A stretch of 64,000 bases of DNA from Lewinellaceae bacterium. GTDB lineage: Bacteria > Bacteroidota > Bacteroidia > Chitinophagales > Saprospiraceae. This document shows, piece after piece, positions 19,701 through 27,309 of the stretch. The notes under the pieces are model-generated. The model ran no database searches, was not told the DNA's origin, and was given only the letters and a program-made list of their open reading frames with translations. The stretch covers positions 124,001 to 188,000 of the forward strand of contig JACJYH010000004.1 in NCBI GenBank assembly GCA_020636195.1, written 5' to 3'. A program made the position numbers and the translations under genes. Numbering within the stretch: position 1 is the first letter of the stretch; each line of letters opens with the position of its first letter.

Positions 19701-19885
19701 CCGAAATCTGTCGCATCAAATGTAAAAGAAAAGTCTATCAATTCTCCATTGCACGTGGATTGGTCAAACGTAATCTGCAAATTTGAAACACTACAGACGA
19801 CATTTTCCTTAGCTGCCAAAAAATTCAGACAGCCAATAAATAAAACTAAGATAGTGATGGGGCGAAGTAAAAGGAACCGTTTCAT
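16796..19885 (-). CDS. large secreted cysteine-rich repeat protein with T9SS sorting domain
   Basis: I do not recognise a named family for the body of this 1029-aa protein. After a signal peptide (about 1-25) come five tandem units of about 190 residues. Each has an A half, starting near CSVSNLQIT, CSVSNLVIT or CSIQSMNVV, and a B half starting CCPC/CCTC and ending NPCF or NPCY. The regular cysteines suggest intramodule disulfides outside the cell. The last 85 or so residues (SVGIYDVLGKM, PLGKYFLIYQI) form a type A T9SS domain, so the protein is exported to the surface or medium. It has its own terminator and is probably monocistronic. Adhesion or a structural role is possible but unproven. 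Confidence 0.8.
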   Translation of the reverse strand: MKRFLLLRPITILVLFIGCLNFLAAKENVVCSVSNLQITFDQSTCNGELIDFSFTFDATDFGANGFTLAGDNGTLEYNIGDPYIGSVMALCNGTNVWTIFDNNNPSCSTSVQVDPICCPSNYEISQVEASCDDDIVVIVFNYICNEGSCANYWPTVNYNGDIYPFTTHFGPTFYTSIPAPQAPTINFEICTSVPSNNECQSYTVDNPCFRPISNIDLYLQNAYCDGSTYFLPFSMEIYDFENNPITVDLNGVITQTFTFMDELILEIPANCDGNINIHFYNQDNYYYQFFRTIPPPCCPCNIESNISTSPCSNGAFDMFIDFDFNEGSCGFYPFSIVLDSVSQEFESFYSNGLYTIPSIQSTDSIYTFQICDNVPSLPECFTYSVENPCFSVQSDSCTILDFYMMPDSSVCFADSLRIPFQFSTSSTGHFAYILHSSLGSNDTITNQSADFITIAAPCDSLVIFTLSDISNPNCAFADTIPFICCPCGFDASITTSDCVNGSFMAHISIDSTWGSCAHDTLLLVFGSRIYPLPPNQQDTFITINSTMDSIHLSICNFGLDSLCRHFSIINPCYTAPMPCSVSNLVITDTGVCDLDNYRNVSFNFSGINFGNVAYILTTTSGIVETFDLGEPQVINLPADCFPHTMTIADSEDSTCYTSVSIPNLCCPCQANINITQDSCSSGSIFAHVTIDNISGSCIFHQWQISVNGLDFQASEVDSSFIIGPITSTDSLLQYTVCGFDVIEPYCVDLTLPNPCYIEPNICSIQSMNVVVDSDNCQNDSLNCHVQIQAENFGSDGFFLSSNNGQQWYFDVYQENIDIALLGDCVQDYVLTIHDAHEASCAQSVDLGVLCCTCNIDITDSYSDCVNAAFNAEFSYNSTGNACDFTNILSSVNGVNINNNHNDSLIIVQNINGFPDSLLEFTICFIYPNTENCFNFNIVNPCFIAVGTDDTDNYNFNVKIQNGYLSLENYSNEDVSVGIYDVLGKMAVPKFSVLREEKIDIPTVAWPLGKYFLIYQIKDHIYQKSFVIIK

Positions 19886-19987
19886 ATATGGTTTTTTTAT
19901 TTGTTTGTACCTATATAGATATCTGAGATAGGAAAAACGCTGCCTGAAAAAAGAAAAGAATATAAATTTTCGAGGTTTTTATGTATT

Positions 19988-20947
19988 TTGCCACAATTTT
20001 TTTCACTTAATTTAAATAGAATAGTGGTTGAATCCGGCAGTTTAGACCAGATACAAATTCATTTCAATGCGAGTCAATCTTTTTTACTCAATATTTGTCT
20101 TGGGTTTATTATGTTTGGCATTGCCTTGGATTTGAAAGTGAGCGATTTCAAAAACATTGCCTCCCAAAAAAAGTCGCTCATTGCAGGGTTAGTTTCTCAA
20201 TGGATATACCTTCCTATCTTGACAGGTATTCTCATTTTTTTACTGAAACCACAACATGGTTTGGCGATGGGAATGGTTTTGATTGCCGCTTCACCTGGTG
20301 GAAACGTTTCAAATTATGCTGTGCATTATTCAAAATCTAATACTGCACTTTCCATTGTTTTGACAAGTATCACAACACTAATGTGTGTATTTACAACCCC
20401 AACTTTATTCTATATTATGAACCAAGTTATCTTTCATAATGAAGGCAACCATAGTTTACAAGAAGTGGATATCAAATTTATGGATATGGCATTGATCGTT
20501 TTGAAATTGATCATTATTCCTTCCATTGCAGGATTGTTGTTTCATTATAAGTTTCCAAACATAACTTCCCAAATTAAAAAACCAATTAATGCCCTCAGTT
20601 TGTTGATATTTACTGGTTTTGTGGCCTTTGGTGTGGGTGACAACTTAGATAATTTGACCAATTACCTTTCAGATGTATTTTACATTGTATTGATTCATAA
20701 CGGTTTGGCATTGCTTGGTGGATTTGTGATTGCTAGGTACGTATTTGGGCTGTTGGTGAGTGATGCCAGAACCATAAGTATTGAAACAGGAATTCAAAAT
20801 TCCGGATTGGCATTGATCATCATATTCAGTATATTCAATGGATTAGGCAGCATGGCATTGATTGCTGCTTGGTGGAGTGTTTGGCATCTTATTTCTGCAA
20901 TGGCTATTGCAACTTTTTGGAGAAGAACAAAACACAATCCTAAATAA
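19988..20947 (+). CDS. bile acid:sodium symporter (BASS) family transporter
   Basis: This is a polytopic inner-membrane protein of the BASS fold with 8-10 predicted hydrophobic segments. Family hallmarks are an early LGFIMFGIALDLKVSDF segment, the AASPGGNVSNYAVHYSKSN stretch and a C-terminal SIETGIQNSGLALIII crossover motif. The natural substrate in bacteria is usually an organic anion, not necessarily bile acid. The start is uncertain: the open frame begins with TTG at 19988, and a GTG lies about 12 codons further on. No ATG fits before the first membrane segment. Neighbours give no hint of substrate. Confidence 0.85.
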   Translation: MPQFFSLNLNRIVVESGSLDQIQIHFNASQSFLLNICLGFIMFGIALDLKVSDFKNIASQKKSLIAGLVSQWIYLPILTGILIFLLKPQHGLAMGMVLIAASPGGNVSNYAVHYSKSNTALSIVLTSITTLMCVFTTPTLFYIMNQVIFHNEGNHSLQEVDIKFMDMALIVLKLIIIPSIAGLLFHYKFPNITSQIKKPINALSLLIFTGFVAFGVGDNLDNLTNYLSDVFYIVLIHNGLALLGGFVIARYVFGLLVSDARTISIETGIQNSGLALIIIFSIFNGLGSMALIAAWWSVWHLISAMAIATFWRRTKHNPK

Positions 20948-21093
20948 AATTACTATTTGAGTTTAGGTTGGTGATTATTTTTGTTTTACTTTTTTGAAGA
21001 TCAAGAGAAGAATACATTTTCAATTTTGTTAAAATTTTATGGTTTACCAACCTATTGAATGAATCAATCGTTTAATAAAAAAATGAATAAAAA

Positions 21094-22278
21094 ATGAAAC
21101 ACTTCCTCTTACTATTTATTGTGCTTTTGTCATGTAGTGACAAGATAGTATCACCTTATACAGATGATGAAATTACAGATGAAACTGTAGTTGAATTGAG
21201 TAACTCCTACGCTTGGAAGCTATTTGCAGCAGAATCAAGGAACAATATTGCCGAAAATACTCTCATTTCTCCTTTGAGCATTCAGACGGCCATGTGTATG
21301 GCAATGAATGGAGCCAAAGGTCAAACGCTTTCCGAAATGAAATCCATCTTTAATATGGATGGACTCAATGTAGCATCTATCAATGCTTCCTACAGACATT
21401 TACTCGATTTACTCCAAAAGGAGTCCGGAACAAGCACTAAAATTTTGAGTACAAATGCTTTTTTCTATGACAAAAACAGAATATCGTTGTATGATAACTA
21501 TGTTAAAGCCTTAGAAGATAACTATTTATGCACTTTTGATGAGCAAAATTTTAATGATGTTCAAAGTTCAGTTGACAATATGAATCAATGGATATCTGAT
21601 CATACAAAAGGTAAAATCGATAAACTTATCACTACTGTGAAGGATGAAGACATTGCATTTCTGATAAACACCTTGTTTTTCAAAGCAGGTTGGTCAAGTA
21701 AATTCAATGATCCATTCGAAGGTAAATTTACCGATATTGATGGTTCGACAATATTAACTCCATTTTTAGGAAGGGACGCTGCAGTACCGTTTTACATGGA
21801 TGCGGATTATTCAATAGCTGACATTCCATTTAGAGATTCTACATTCAGTTTAAGTTTGATCATGCAGGGAAACTCCTTGACTGCGCAACCATTTTCTGAA
21901 GGTGCTTACCTTTCATTACTAAAAAAACTCTCCTACGACAGACTGTTTTTAGCATTTCCAAAGATGAAAATCAGCTACAAAAACAATATGGTGGGTAGTT
22001 TACAATCATTGGGGATGAAAGAAGCCTTTGATGGTAATGCTGATTTTTCTGCTATGGGAACATCTAACGGCAATATATTTATCAGCCAAGTACTACATCA
22101 AGCTGTACTTCAAGTAGATGAAGAAGGTGTCGAAGGTTCGGCGGCTACGAGTATCGGTTTTGCCGTAACTTCAGCACCTCCAACCATGGTGTTCAACCGC
22201 CCATTTTACTTGGTTTTGAGACATATTGATACAAATACAATCTTATTTTTAGGAAAAGTCAACACAACCCCATTGTAG
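21094..22278 (+). CDS. serpin-family protease inhibitor, lipoprotein
   Basis: This is an I4-family suicide inhibitor of serine (or cysteine) proteases. A short lipoprotein signal (LLFIVLLSCSDK, Cys14) anchors it in an envelope membrane. The full serpin core follows (TLISPLSIQTAMCMAMNGAKG, INTLFFKAGW, FNRPFYLVLRH). The hinge EEGVEGSAAT (residues 343-352) is intact, so it should be inhibitory. Counting from P17 = Glu343 puts P1-P1' at Thr359-Ser360, suggesting elastase- or subtilisin-like targets. A role protecting the envelope from self or foreign proteases is inferred; a secreted subtilisin is encoded earlier in this window. Confidence 0.93.
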   Translation: MKHFLLLFIVLLSCSDKIVSPYTDDEITDETVVELSNSYAWKLFAAESRNNIAENTLISPLSIQTAMCMAMNGAKGQTLSEMKSIFNMDGLNVASINASYRHLLDLLQKESGTSTKILSTNAFFYDKNRISLYDNYVKALEDNYLCTFDEQNFNDVQSSVDNMNQWISDHTKGKIDKLITTVKDEDIAFLINTLFFKAGWSSKFNDPFEGKFTDIDGSTILTPFLGRDAAVPFYMDADYSIADIPFRDSTFSLSLIMQGNSLTAQPFSEGAYLSLLKKLSYDRLFLAFPKMKISYKNNMVGSLQSLGMKEAFDGNADFSAMGTSNGNIFISQVLHQAVLQVDEEGVEGSAATSIGFAVTSAPPTMVFNRPFYLVLRHIDTNTILFLGKVNTTPL

Positions 22279-22353
22279 TACCAGATTTTCTGTATCGAAG
22301 ACTAGATTTTTTCTGACATTTTGGATATAGTTTTTCCAATCAAAAATAAATCA

Positions 22354-22361
22354 TAACTTTG
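22354..22361 (+). promoter_or_regulatory. putative -7 box upstream of tdh
   Basis: TAACTTTG matches TAnnTTTG, 31 nt before the tdh ATG. A T-rich stretch rather than TTTG lies about 20 nt upstream. Confidence 0.4.
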
Positions 22362-22392
22362 GACTCTTAAATTCAAGAGAGTTCCAAAATTT

Positions 22393-23337
22393 ATGAAGCC
22401 CACAAAAATATTAGTCACTGGCGCCAATGGTCAAATTGGAAGAGTGTTGACAGAAAAATTAAGAGAGGTGCACGGAAAAGAAAGCGTGTTAGCCACTGAC
22501 ATCCACAAATTAGAAGGTGACCATGAACCGTACCAATTTTTAGATATCCTGAATCCACAACGATTGCGTGAGATTTTAGCTGACCATGATATTACACAAA
22601 TATATCACTTGGCAGCCATCCTCTCTGCAAATGGTGAATGGAATCCGATGAAAACATGGAATGTCAATTTGAATGCACTTCTCACTGTGTTTGAAGCGGC
22701 AAGGGAATTTGAAATTCAAAAAATGTTTTTTCCTAGTACCATTGCCGTGTTTGGAAATACGACGCCGAGATTGAACACTGCCCAAGATGTCCCATTATTG
22801 CCCAATACTGTGTATGGTATAAGCAAAGCTACAGGTGAATTATGGTGCAATTATTACCATCAACGTTATGGTTTAGATGTCAGGTCCCTGAGATATCCCG
22901 GAATCATAGGATGGCAATCTTTACCGGGAGGTGGAACCACAGATTATGCTGTAGAAATTTATCATGAGGCATTAAAGCATGGTGAATACAAATGCTTCCT
23001 AGCTAAAGATACTCGACTTCCTATGATGTACATGGAAGATGCCATAAATGCTACAATTTCGTTGATGGAAGCACCTATGGATAAAATTCATCTTAGATAT
23101 GGATATAACTTATCTGCTATGAGTTTTACACCGGAAGAAATAGCAGAAGAAATAAAAAAGCACATTCCTGATTTTAAAATCACATATGAACCGGATTATA
23201 GACAAGCCATCGCTAGCTCTTGGACTGAGTCTATAGATGACTCTAAGGCGAGAGATGATTGGGGATGGAAACCCAAATATGACCTTGAATCCATGACCAA
23301 TGATATGCTTTTACATTTAAAACCTTTATATTCGTAA
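22393..23337 (+). CDS. tdh: L-threonine 3-dehydrogenase, short-chain/epimerase type
   Basis: This enzyme oxidises L-threonine to 2-amino-3-ketobutyrate with NAD+ in the cytoplasm. The N-terminal Rossmann motif VTGANGQIG and the catalytic Tyr-x3-Lys (TVYGISKATGE) mark the extended SDR/epimerase family rather than the zinc-dependent Tdh. Known bacterial epimerase-type threonine dehydrogenases have the same size (about 314 aa). The assignment is reinforced by kbl, 2 nt downstream, which takes the product. GIIGW and the C-terminal WGWKPKYDL are also typical. Confidence 0.9.
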   Translation: MKPTKILVTGANGQIGRVLTEKLREVHGKESVLATDIHKLEGDHEPYQFLDILNPQRLREILADHDITQIYHLAAILSANGEWNPMKTWNVNLNALLTVFEAAREFEIQKMFFPSTIAVFGNTTPRLNTAQDVPLLPNTVYGISKATGELWCNYYHQRYGLDVRSLRYPGIIGWQSLPGGGTTDYAVEIYHEALKHGEYKCFLAKDTRLPMMYMEDAINATISLMEAPMDKIHLRYGYNLSAMSFTPEEIAEEIKKHIPDFKITYEPDYRQAIASSWTESIDDSKARDDWGWKPKYDLESMTNDMLLHLKPLYS

Positions 23338-23339
23338 AA

Positions 23340-24536
23340 ATGAATAAGTCTGACATTTTCAAAGAGATAGCCTCTGAATTAGAAACCTTAAAACAACAGG
23401 GTCTCTTCAAATCTGAGAGAATCATCACCACGCCGCAATCTGCCCACATAAAAACCGATGCTGCAGGAGATGTTTTAAATTTTTGCGCCAACAATTATCT
23501 TGGATTATCATCGCATCCTGATGTCATACAAGCGGCTATTGAAGGCATACACACTCATGGCTTTGGTATGTCCTCTGTGAGATTTATCTGTGGAACTCAA
23601 GACATCCATAAGGTTTTGGAAGAGAAAATAGCCAAATTTGTGGGTCAGGAAGATGCTATATTGTATGCAGCAGCATTTGACGCAAATGGTGGATTGTTCG
23701 AACCACTCTTGGGTGAAGAAGACGCTATCATCTCAGACGCCCTGAATCATGCTTCTATCATAGATGGTATCAGATTATGCAAGGCAAAGAGATATCGGTA
23801 CGAAAATAATGATATGAATGACCTCGAGTCGAAACTTATTGAAGCCCGAAGAAATGGTGCTAAAAAGATTTTGATTGCCACAGATGGTGTTTTTTCAATG
23901 GATGGCATCATAGCCCAAATAGATCAAATCTGTGATTTGGCAGATAAGTATGAGGCGCTTGTCATGGTGGATGATTGTCATGCCACAGGATTTGTAGGGA
24001 AAACGGGACGTGGTTCAGCAGAGCATAATCATGCATTTGGTCGTGTGGACATCATCACAGGTACCTTTGGTAAAGCTTTGGGAGGTGCATCAGGTGGATT
24101 TACAGCGGCGAAAAAAGAAATTGTTGAGCTATTAAGACAGCGATCTCGTCCATATTTGTTTTCAAATACCCTTGCGCCTTCAATTGTCACAGCATCCATA
24201 GCGGTAATAGATATGTTAGAGTCCAGCACAGCATTGAGAGACAAGTTGGAGGCGAATACACACCATTTTAGAGCGGAGATGACAAAAGCAGGATTTGACA
24301 TTGTTCCTGGAGTGCATCCGATCACGCCTGTCATGCTCTATGACGCGCCTTTGGCCCAAAAATTTGCGTCTGATTTGTTACACGAAGGCATCTACGTGAT
24401 TGGTTTCTTTTATCCTGTTGTACCAAAAGAAAAAGCAAGAATCCGGGTGCAGATCAGCGCAGGTCATAGCATGGACGATGTGCAGAAAGCAGTGGATGCT
24501 TTTTCAAAAGTAGGAAAGAACCTTGGAGTCATCTAG
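23340..24536 (+). CDS. kbl: glycine C-acetyltransferase (2-amino-3-ketobutyrate CoA ligase)
   Basis: This PLP enzyme splits 2-amino-3-ketobutyrate with CoA into glycine and acetyl-CoA. The alpha-oxoamine synthase fold is clear: FCANNYLGLSSHPDV, the PLP pocket MVDDCHATGFVG, and the Schiff-base lysine in GTFGKALGGASGG. The length of 398 aa is standard. It forms a tight operon with tdh (2-nt gap), giving the two-step threonine-to-glycine route. AONS (BioF) is the nearest alternative, but the neighbour argues for Kbl. Confidence 0.96.
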   Translation: MNKSDIFKEIASELETLKQQGLFKSERIITTPQSAHIKTDAAGDVLNFCANNYLGLSSHPDVIQAAIEGIHTHGFGMSSVRFICGTQDIHKVLEEKIAKFVGQEDAILYAAAFDANGGLFEPLLGEEDAIISDALNHASIIDGIRLCKAKRYRYENNDMNDLESKLIEARRNGAKKILIATDGVFSMDGIIAQIDQICDLADKYEALVMVDDCHATGFVGKTGRGSAEHNHAFGRVDIITGTFGKALGGASGGFTAAKKEIVELLRQRSRPYLFSNTLAPSIVTASIAVIDMLESSTALRDKLEANTHHFRAEMTKAGFDIVPGVHPITPVMLYDAPLAQKFASDLLHEGIYVIGFFYPVVPKEKARIRVQISAGHSMDDVQKAVDAFSKVGKNLGVI

Positions 24537-24557
24537 ACAGAGTCCAACAATTTATTC

Positions 24558-25283
24558 ATGTTGAAAATACACAAAATAATCGGCATTTTTTTATTGGTAT
24601 GGATAACCTCAGCAACCGGATATGCGCAGGATACATCTGCAAAGTTCAATTTTTTGGATTTTTCGGTGGGCTTAGTTTCCCCTCAACGTACATTCGGTAA
24701 ATCATTTGGTGATGGATTTTTTAATCTTGATCTTGCCTATCATCGCCAAATTTCACTGGAAAAACCGGTATTTTGGGGTATTGGAATAGGCTATTCAAAG
24801 TTTGGTTCGGTTTATGGCACTTTTGAAGAGACAATAGATCTGAGTTTTGAAGAGGTCTCCTACAGTACTTACAATAACTTGGTCAATTTTAGAGGAGGTT
24901 TTCGGTACTATCCTGATTTATTTTTTGGCAGATTTTATCCTTATATAGAAGGGGAGTTGGGAGGAGCTTGGATTTTTACAACTACAGATAGGACTATAAC
25001 GGCATTGGAAACATCCGAATCAGATATTAATTTTGGGAGGATAGCTCCCTCGATGGGAGGAACTATAGGTTTAAATATTGAAATAGTCGATAGTTGGTAT
25101 TTATCCCTTGGATACACCATCTTTAAAAGTTTGCCTATCAGATATTTATACCCTGATGATAATGCGGTACAACTGGATTCTACTTTGGATGTATTTAAAG
25201 AAAGGCGATCTACAGTAGATGCCAATATTTTTAGAATAGGCATAACCATGCGTTGGGATAGATACACTAATTTTGAAGAATGA
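24558..25283 (+). CDS. outer-membrane beta-barrel family protein
   Basis: This 241-aa protein has a signal peptide (about 1-23, ending GYAQD). Alternating amphipathic strands rich in Tyr, Phe and Gly follow (FWGIGIGYSKFGSVYG, NFRGGFRYYPDLFFGRFYPY, WYLSLGYTIFK, FRIGITMRWD). This fits a small outer-membrane barrel of the porin-like superfamily. No specific function can be assigned. Its end overlaps the pseudouridine synthase start by 4 nt (ATGA), so the two are translationally coupled. Confidence 0.7.
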   Translation: MLKIHKIIGIFLLVWITSATGYAQDTSAKFNFLDFSVGLVSPQRTFGKSFGDGFFNLDLAYHRQISLEKPVFWGIGIGYSKFGSVYGTFEETIDLSFEEVSYSTYNNLVNFRGGFRYYPDLFFGRFYPYIEGELGGAWIFTTTDRTITALETSESDINFGRIAPSMGGTIGLNIEIVDSWYLSLGYTIFKSLPIRYLYPDDNAVQLDSTLDVFKERRSTVDANIFRIGITMRWDRYTNFEE

Positions 25284-26329
25284 CAGCTATCAAAGCTTCA
25301 GATTTAGATGGCAGTGATGAATTATTTGTTCATCAAACTATCATCTGTGATCCCAATCAATCCTCCATCAGAATTGACAAATTTTTAATAGAGAGACTAG
25401 AAAAAGTATCGCGAAATAGAGTGCAAAACGCTATAAAAGCAGATTGTATTCTTGTTAATGACGCTCCTGTAAAAGCATCTTATAAGGTAAGGCCAAAAGA
25501 CCAAATTTCCATCGTTTTACCTTCGGAACCAGGGGAAAACCAAAACATCGTTCCCGAAGATATTCCATTGGATATCGTTTATGAAGATGATCAAGTATTG
25601 GTTTTGAATAAGCCTGCAGGTATGGTTGTGCATCCCGGCATAGGCAATACATCAGGTACATTGGTTAATGCCCTCAAATTTTATTTAGAAAGTAATTTCT
25701 CCTTTCCTATTTTGAAGGGAAATGGAGCTGATCGACCCGGAATCGTGCACCGCATAGACAAAGACACTTCTGGTCTAATGGTTGTGGCAAAGACAGAATT
25801 TGCAATGACCTATCTTGCTAAACAGTTTTTTGATCACAGTATAGACCGAGAATATCTCGCTATTGTATGGGGAGTCCCGGAATTGCATTCTGGAACGATC
25901 AAAGGCTACATAGGGAGGCATGAAAAGGATCGAATGCAGATGTATAATTATTCCGATGAGAATCAGGGTAAGTATGCGGTTACACATTATAATATACTTG
26001 AAGAAATGTATTATATATCATTGATAAAGTGTCAGTTAGAAACTGGAAGAACCCATCAAATAAGAGTGCATTTAAAATCTATTGGCCATCCCATTTTTAA
26101 TGATGCTAGGTATGGAGGTGATGAGATATTGAAAGGCACTGTATATTCGAAATATCGTCAATTTGTCCAAAATTGTTTTGAAACTTGTCCCCGCCAAGCG
26201 TTGCACGCCCACACATTAGGGTTTGTACATCCTACAACCCAAAAGAAAATGTTTTTTACACAACCACTTCCCGATGATATGTCTGCACTTTTGCAGAAGT
26301 GGCAACAATATATTGCAGCAAAGCTGTAA
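25280..26329 (+). CDS. RluA/RluD-family pseudouridine synthase
   Basis: This enzyme isomerises uridines in rRNA or tRNA to pseudouridine. It has an N-terminal S4 RNA-binding domain (about residues 33-85: IRIDKFLIERL, RVQNAIKADCILVND). The catalytic domain carries the motif-II sequence GIVHRIDKDTSGLMVV with the nucleophilic Asp, plus ETGRTHQIRVHLKSIGHPI. The length of 349 aa and domain order match RluD. It overlaps the upstream barrel gene by 4 nt. The exact target site cannot be told from sequence. Confidence 0.93.
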   Translation: MTAIKASDLDGSDELFVHQTIICDPNQSSIRIDKFLIERLEKVSRNRVQNAIKADCILVNDAPVKASYKVRPKDQISIVLPSEPGENQNIVPEDIPLDIVYEDDQVLVLNKPAGMVVHPGIGNTSGTLVNALKFYLESNFSFPILKGNGADRPGIVHRIDKDTSGLMVVAKTEFAMTYLAKQFFDHSIDREYLAIVWGVPELHSGTIKGYIGRHEKDRMQMYNYSDENQGKYAVTHYNILEEMYYISLIKCQLETGRTHQIRVHLKSIGHPIFNDARYGGDEILKGTVYSKYRQFVQNCFETCPRQALHAHTLGFVHPTTQKKMFFTQPLPDDMSALLQKWQQYIAAKL

Positions 26330-26482
26330 TGGACAAAATCAATTTTCCGATAATACATCGAAATCGTCATATGCAGATAATTGCTAAATATGTACATTTT
26401 TGAAATTATCTGTGTAATTAAATTTACAAATATGTCATATTAGAAAAATGTTTTCATTTAAAAGTGTTAATTTTGCAGCATT

Positions 26483-27265
26483 ATGACGGAGAATGTAAGC
26501 AGATCATGCTATCCAAAAATAGAGATTTTGGATAATGCATACGAAATCCCGCAATTAGGGAGGCATAGGAGAATAGCAGTTTTATTACCACATGATTATT
26601 ATGATTCGAATCGGTATTATCCTGTTATTTATCTTCACGACGGACAGAATCTTTTTGACGAATATGCGCCGTATGGTAATTGGGGAATCGATAAATCCTT
26701 GAACATGCTTTCTTGTAAGGGAGTTGGGGATGTCATCGTTGTCGCCATTGATCACGGAGGTGTCTTAAGGATACAAGAATACCTGCCATATAGCACGCCT
26801 CGTTATACTGAATCGGAAGGTAACCTTTACTTAAAGTTTATGCTTGATGATTTAAAGCCCATGATAGATAAGAAATTCAGGGTTATGAAAGATCGCGAAC
26901 ATACAGGAATTGGTGGTAGCAGCTTGGGTGGATTGATCAGTCTATATGCAGGATTTAAATATCCGGAAATATTTGGTAAAATGATGATCTTCTCTCCGAG
27001 TTTGTGGATTTCAGAAGAAATTTATACCATGGCTAAAAAATTCATTCCGGCAGGTCCAACAGATATATATTTATATGCGGGCGGAATGGAGAGCAGCAAC
27101 CACTATGGTCAAGTACTTCGATTAGAGAGCATTCTGCATGAAAAAAGAAGATACGATGACTTTGATATAACTTTTGCACATAATCCTACCGGACAACACA
27201 AGGAAATTCATTGGGGAAGTCAGTTTCCAATGGCTTTAAAATGGTTGTTTTATCAGAAATATTGA
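26483..27265 (+). CDS. esterase D / enterochelin-esterase-like alpha/beta hydrolase
   Basis: This is a cytoplasmic serine hydrolase of the putative esterase family (PF00756-like). The N-terminal strands (RRIAVLLPHDYY, YPVIYLHDGQNLFDE) and nucleophile elbow GIGGSSLGGLIS are clear. The late HKEIHWG segment supplies a probable catalytic His. No signal peptide is seen. A TAATTTTG box at 26468-26475 lies only 8-15 nt before the ATG, so the transcript may be nearly leaderless. The substrate is unknown. Confidence 0.82.
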   Translation: MTENVSRSCYPKIEILDNAYEIPQLGRHRRIAVLLPHDYYDSNRYYPVIYLHDGQNLFDEYAPYGNWGIDKSLNMLSCKGVGDVIVVAIDHGGVLRIQEYLPYSTPRYTESEGNLYLKFMLDDLKPMIDKKFRVMKDREHTGIGGSSLGGLISLYAGFKYPEIFGKMMIFSPSLWISEEIYTMAKKFIPAGPTDIYLYAGGMESSNHYGQVLRLESILHEKRRYDDFDITFAHNPTGQHKEIHWGSQFPMALKWLFYQKY

Positions 27266-27309
27266 CTAGTATTTTATTTTTTCTCTTTTGTTAATCACTA
27301 AACATTGTT

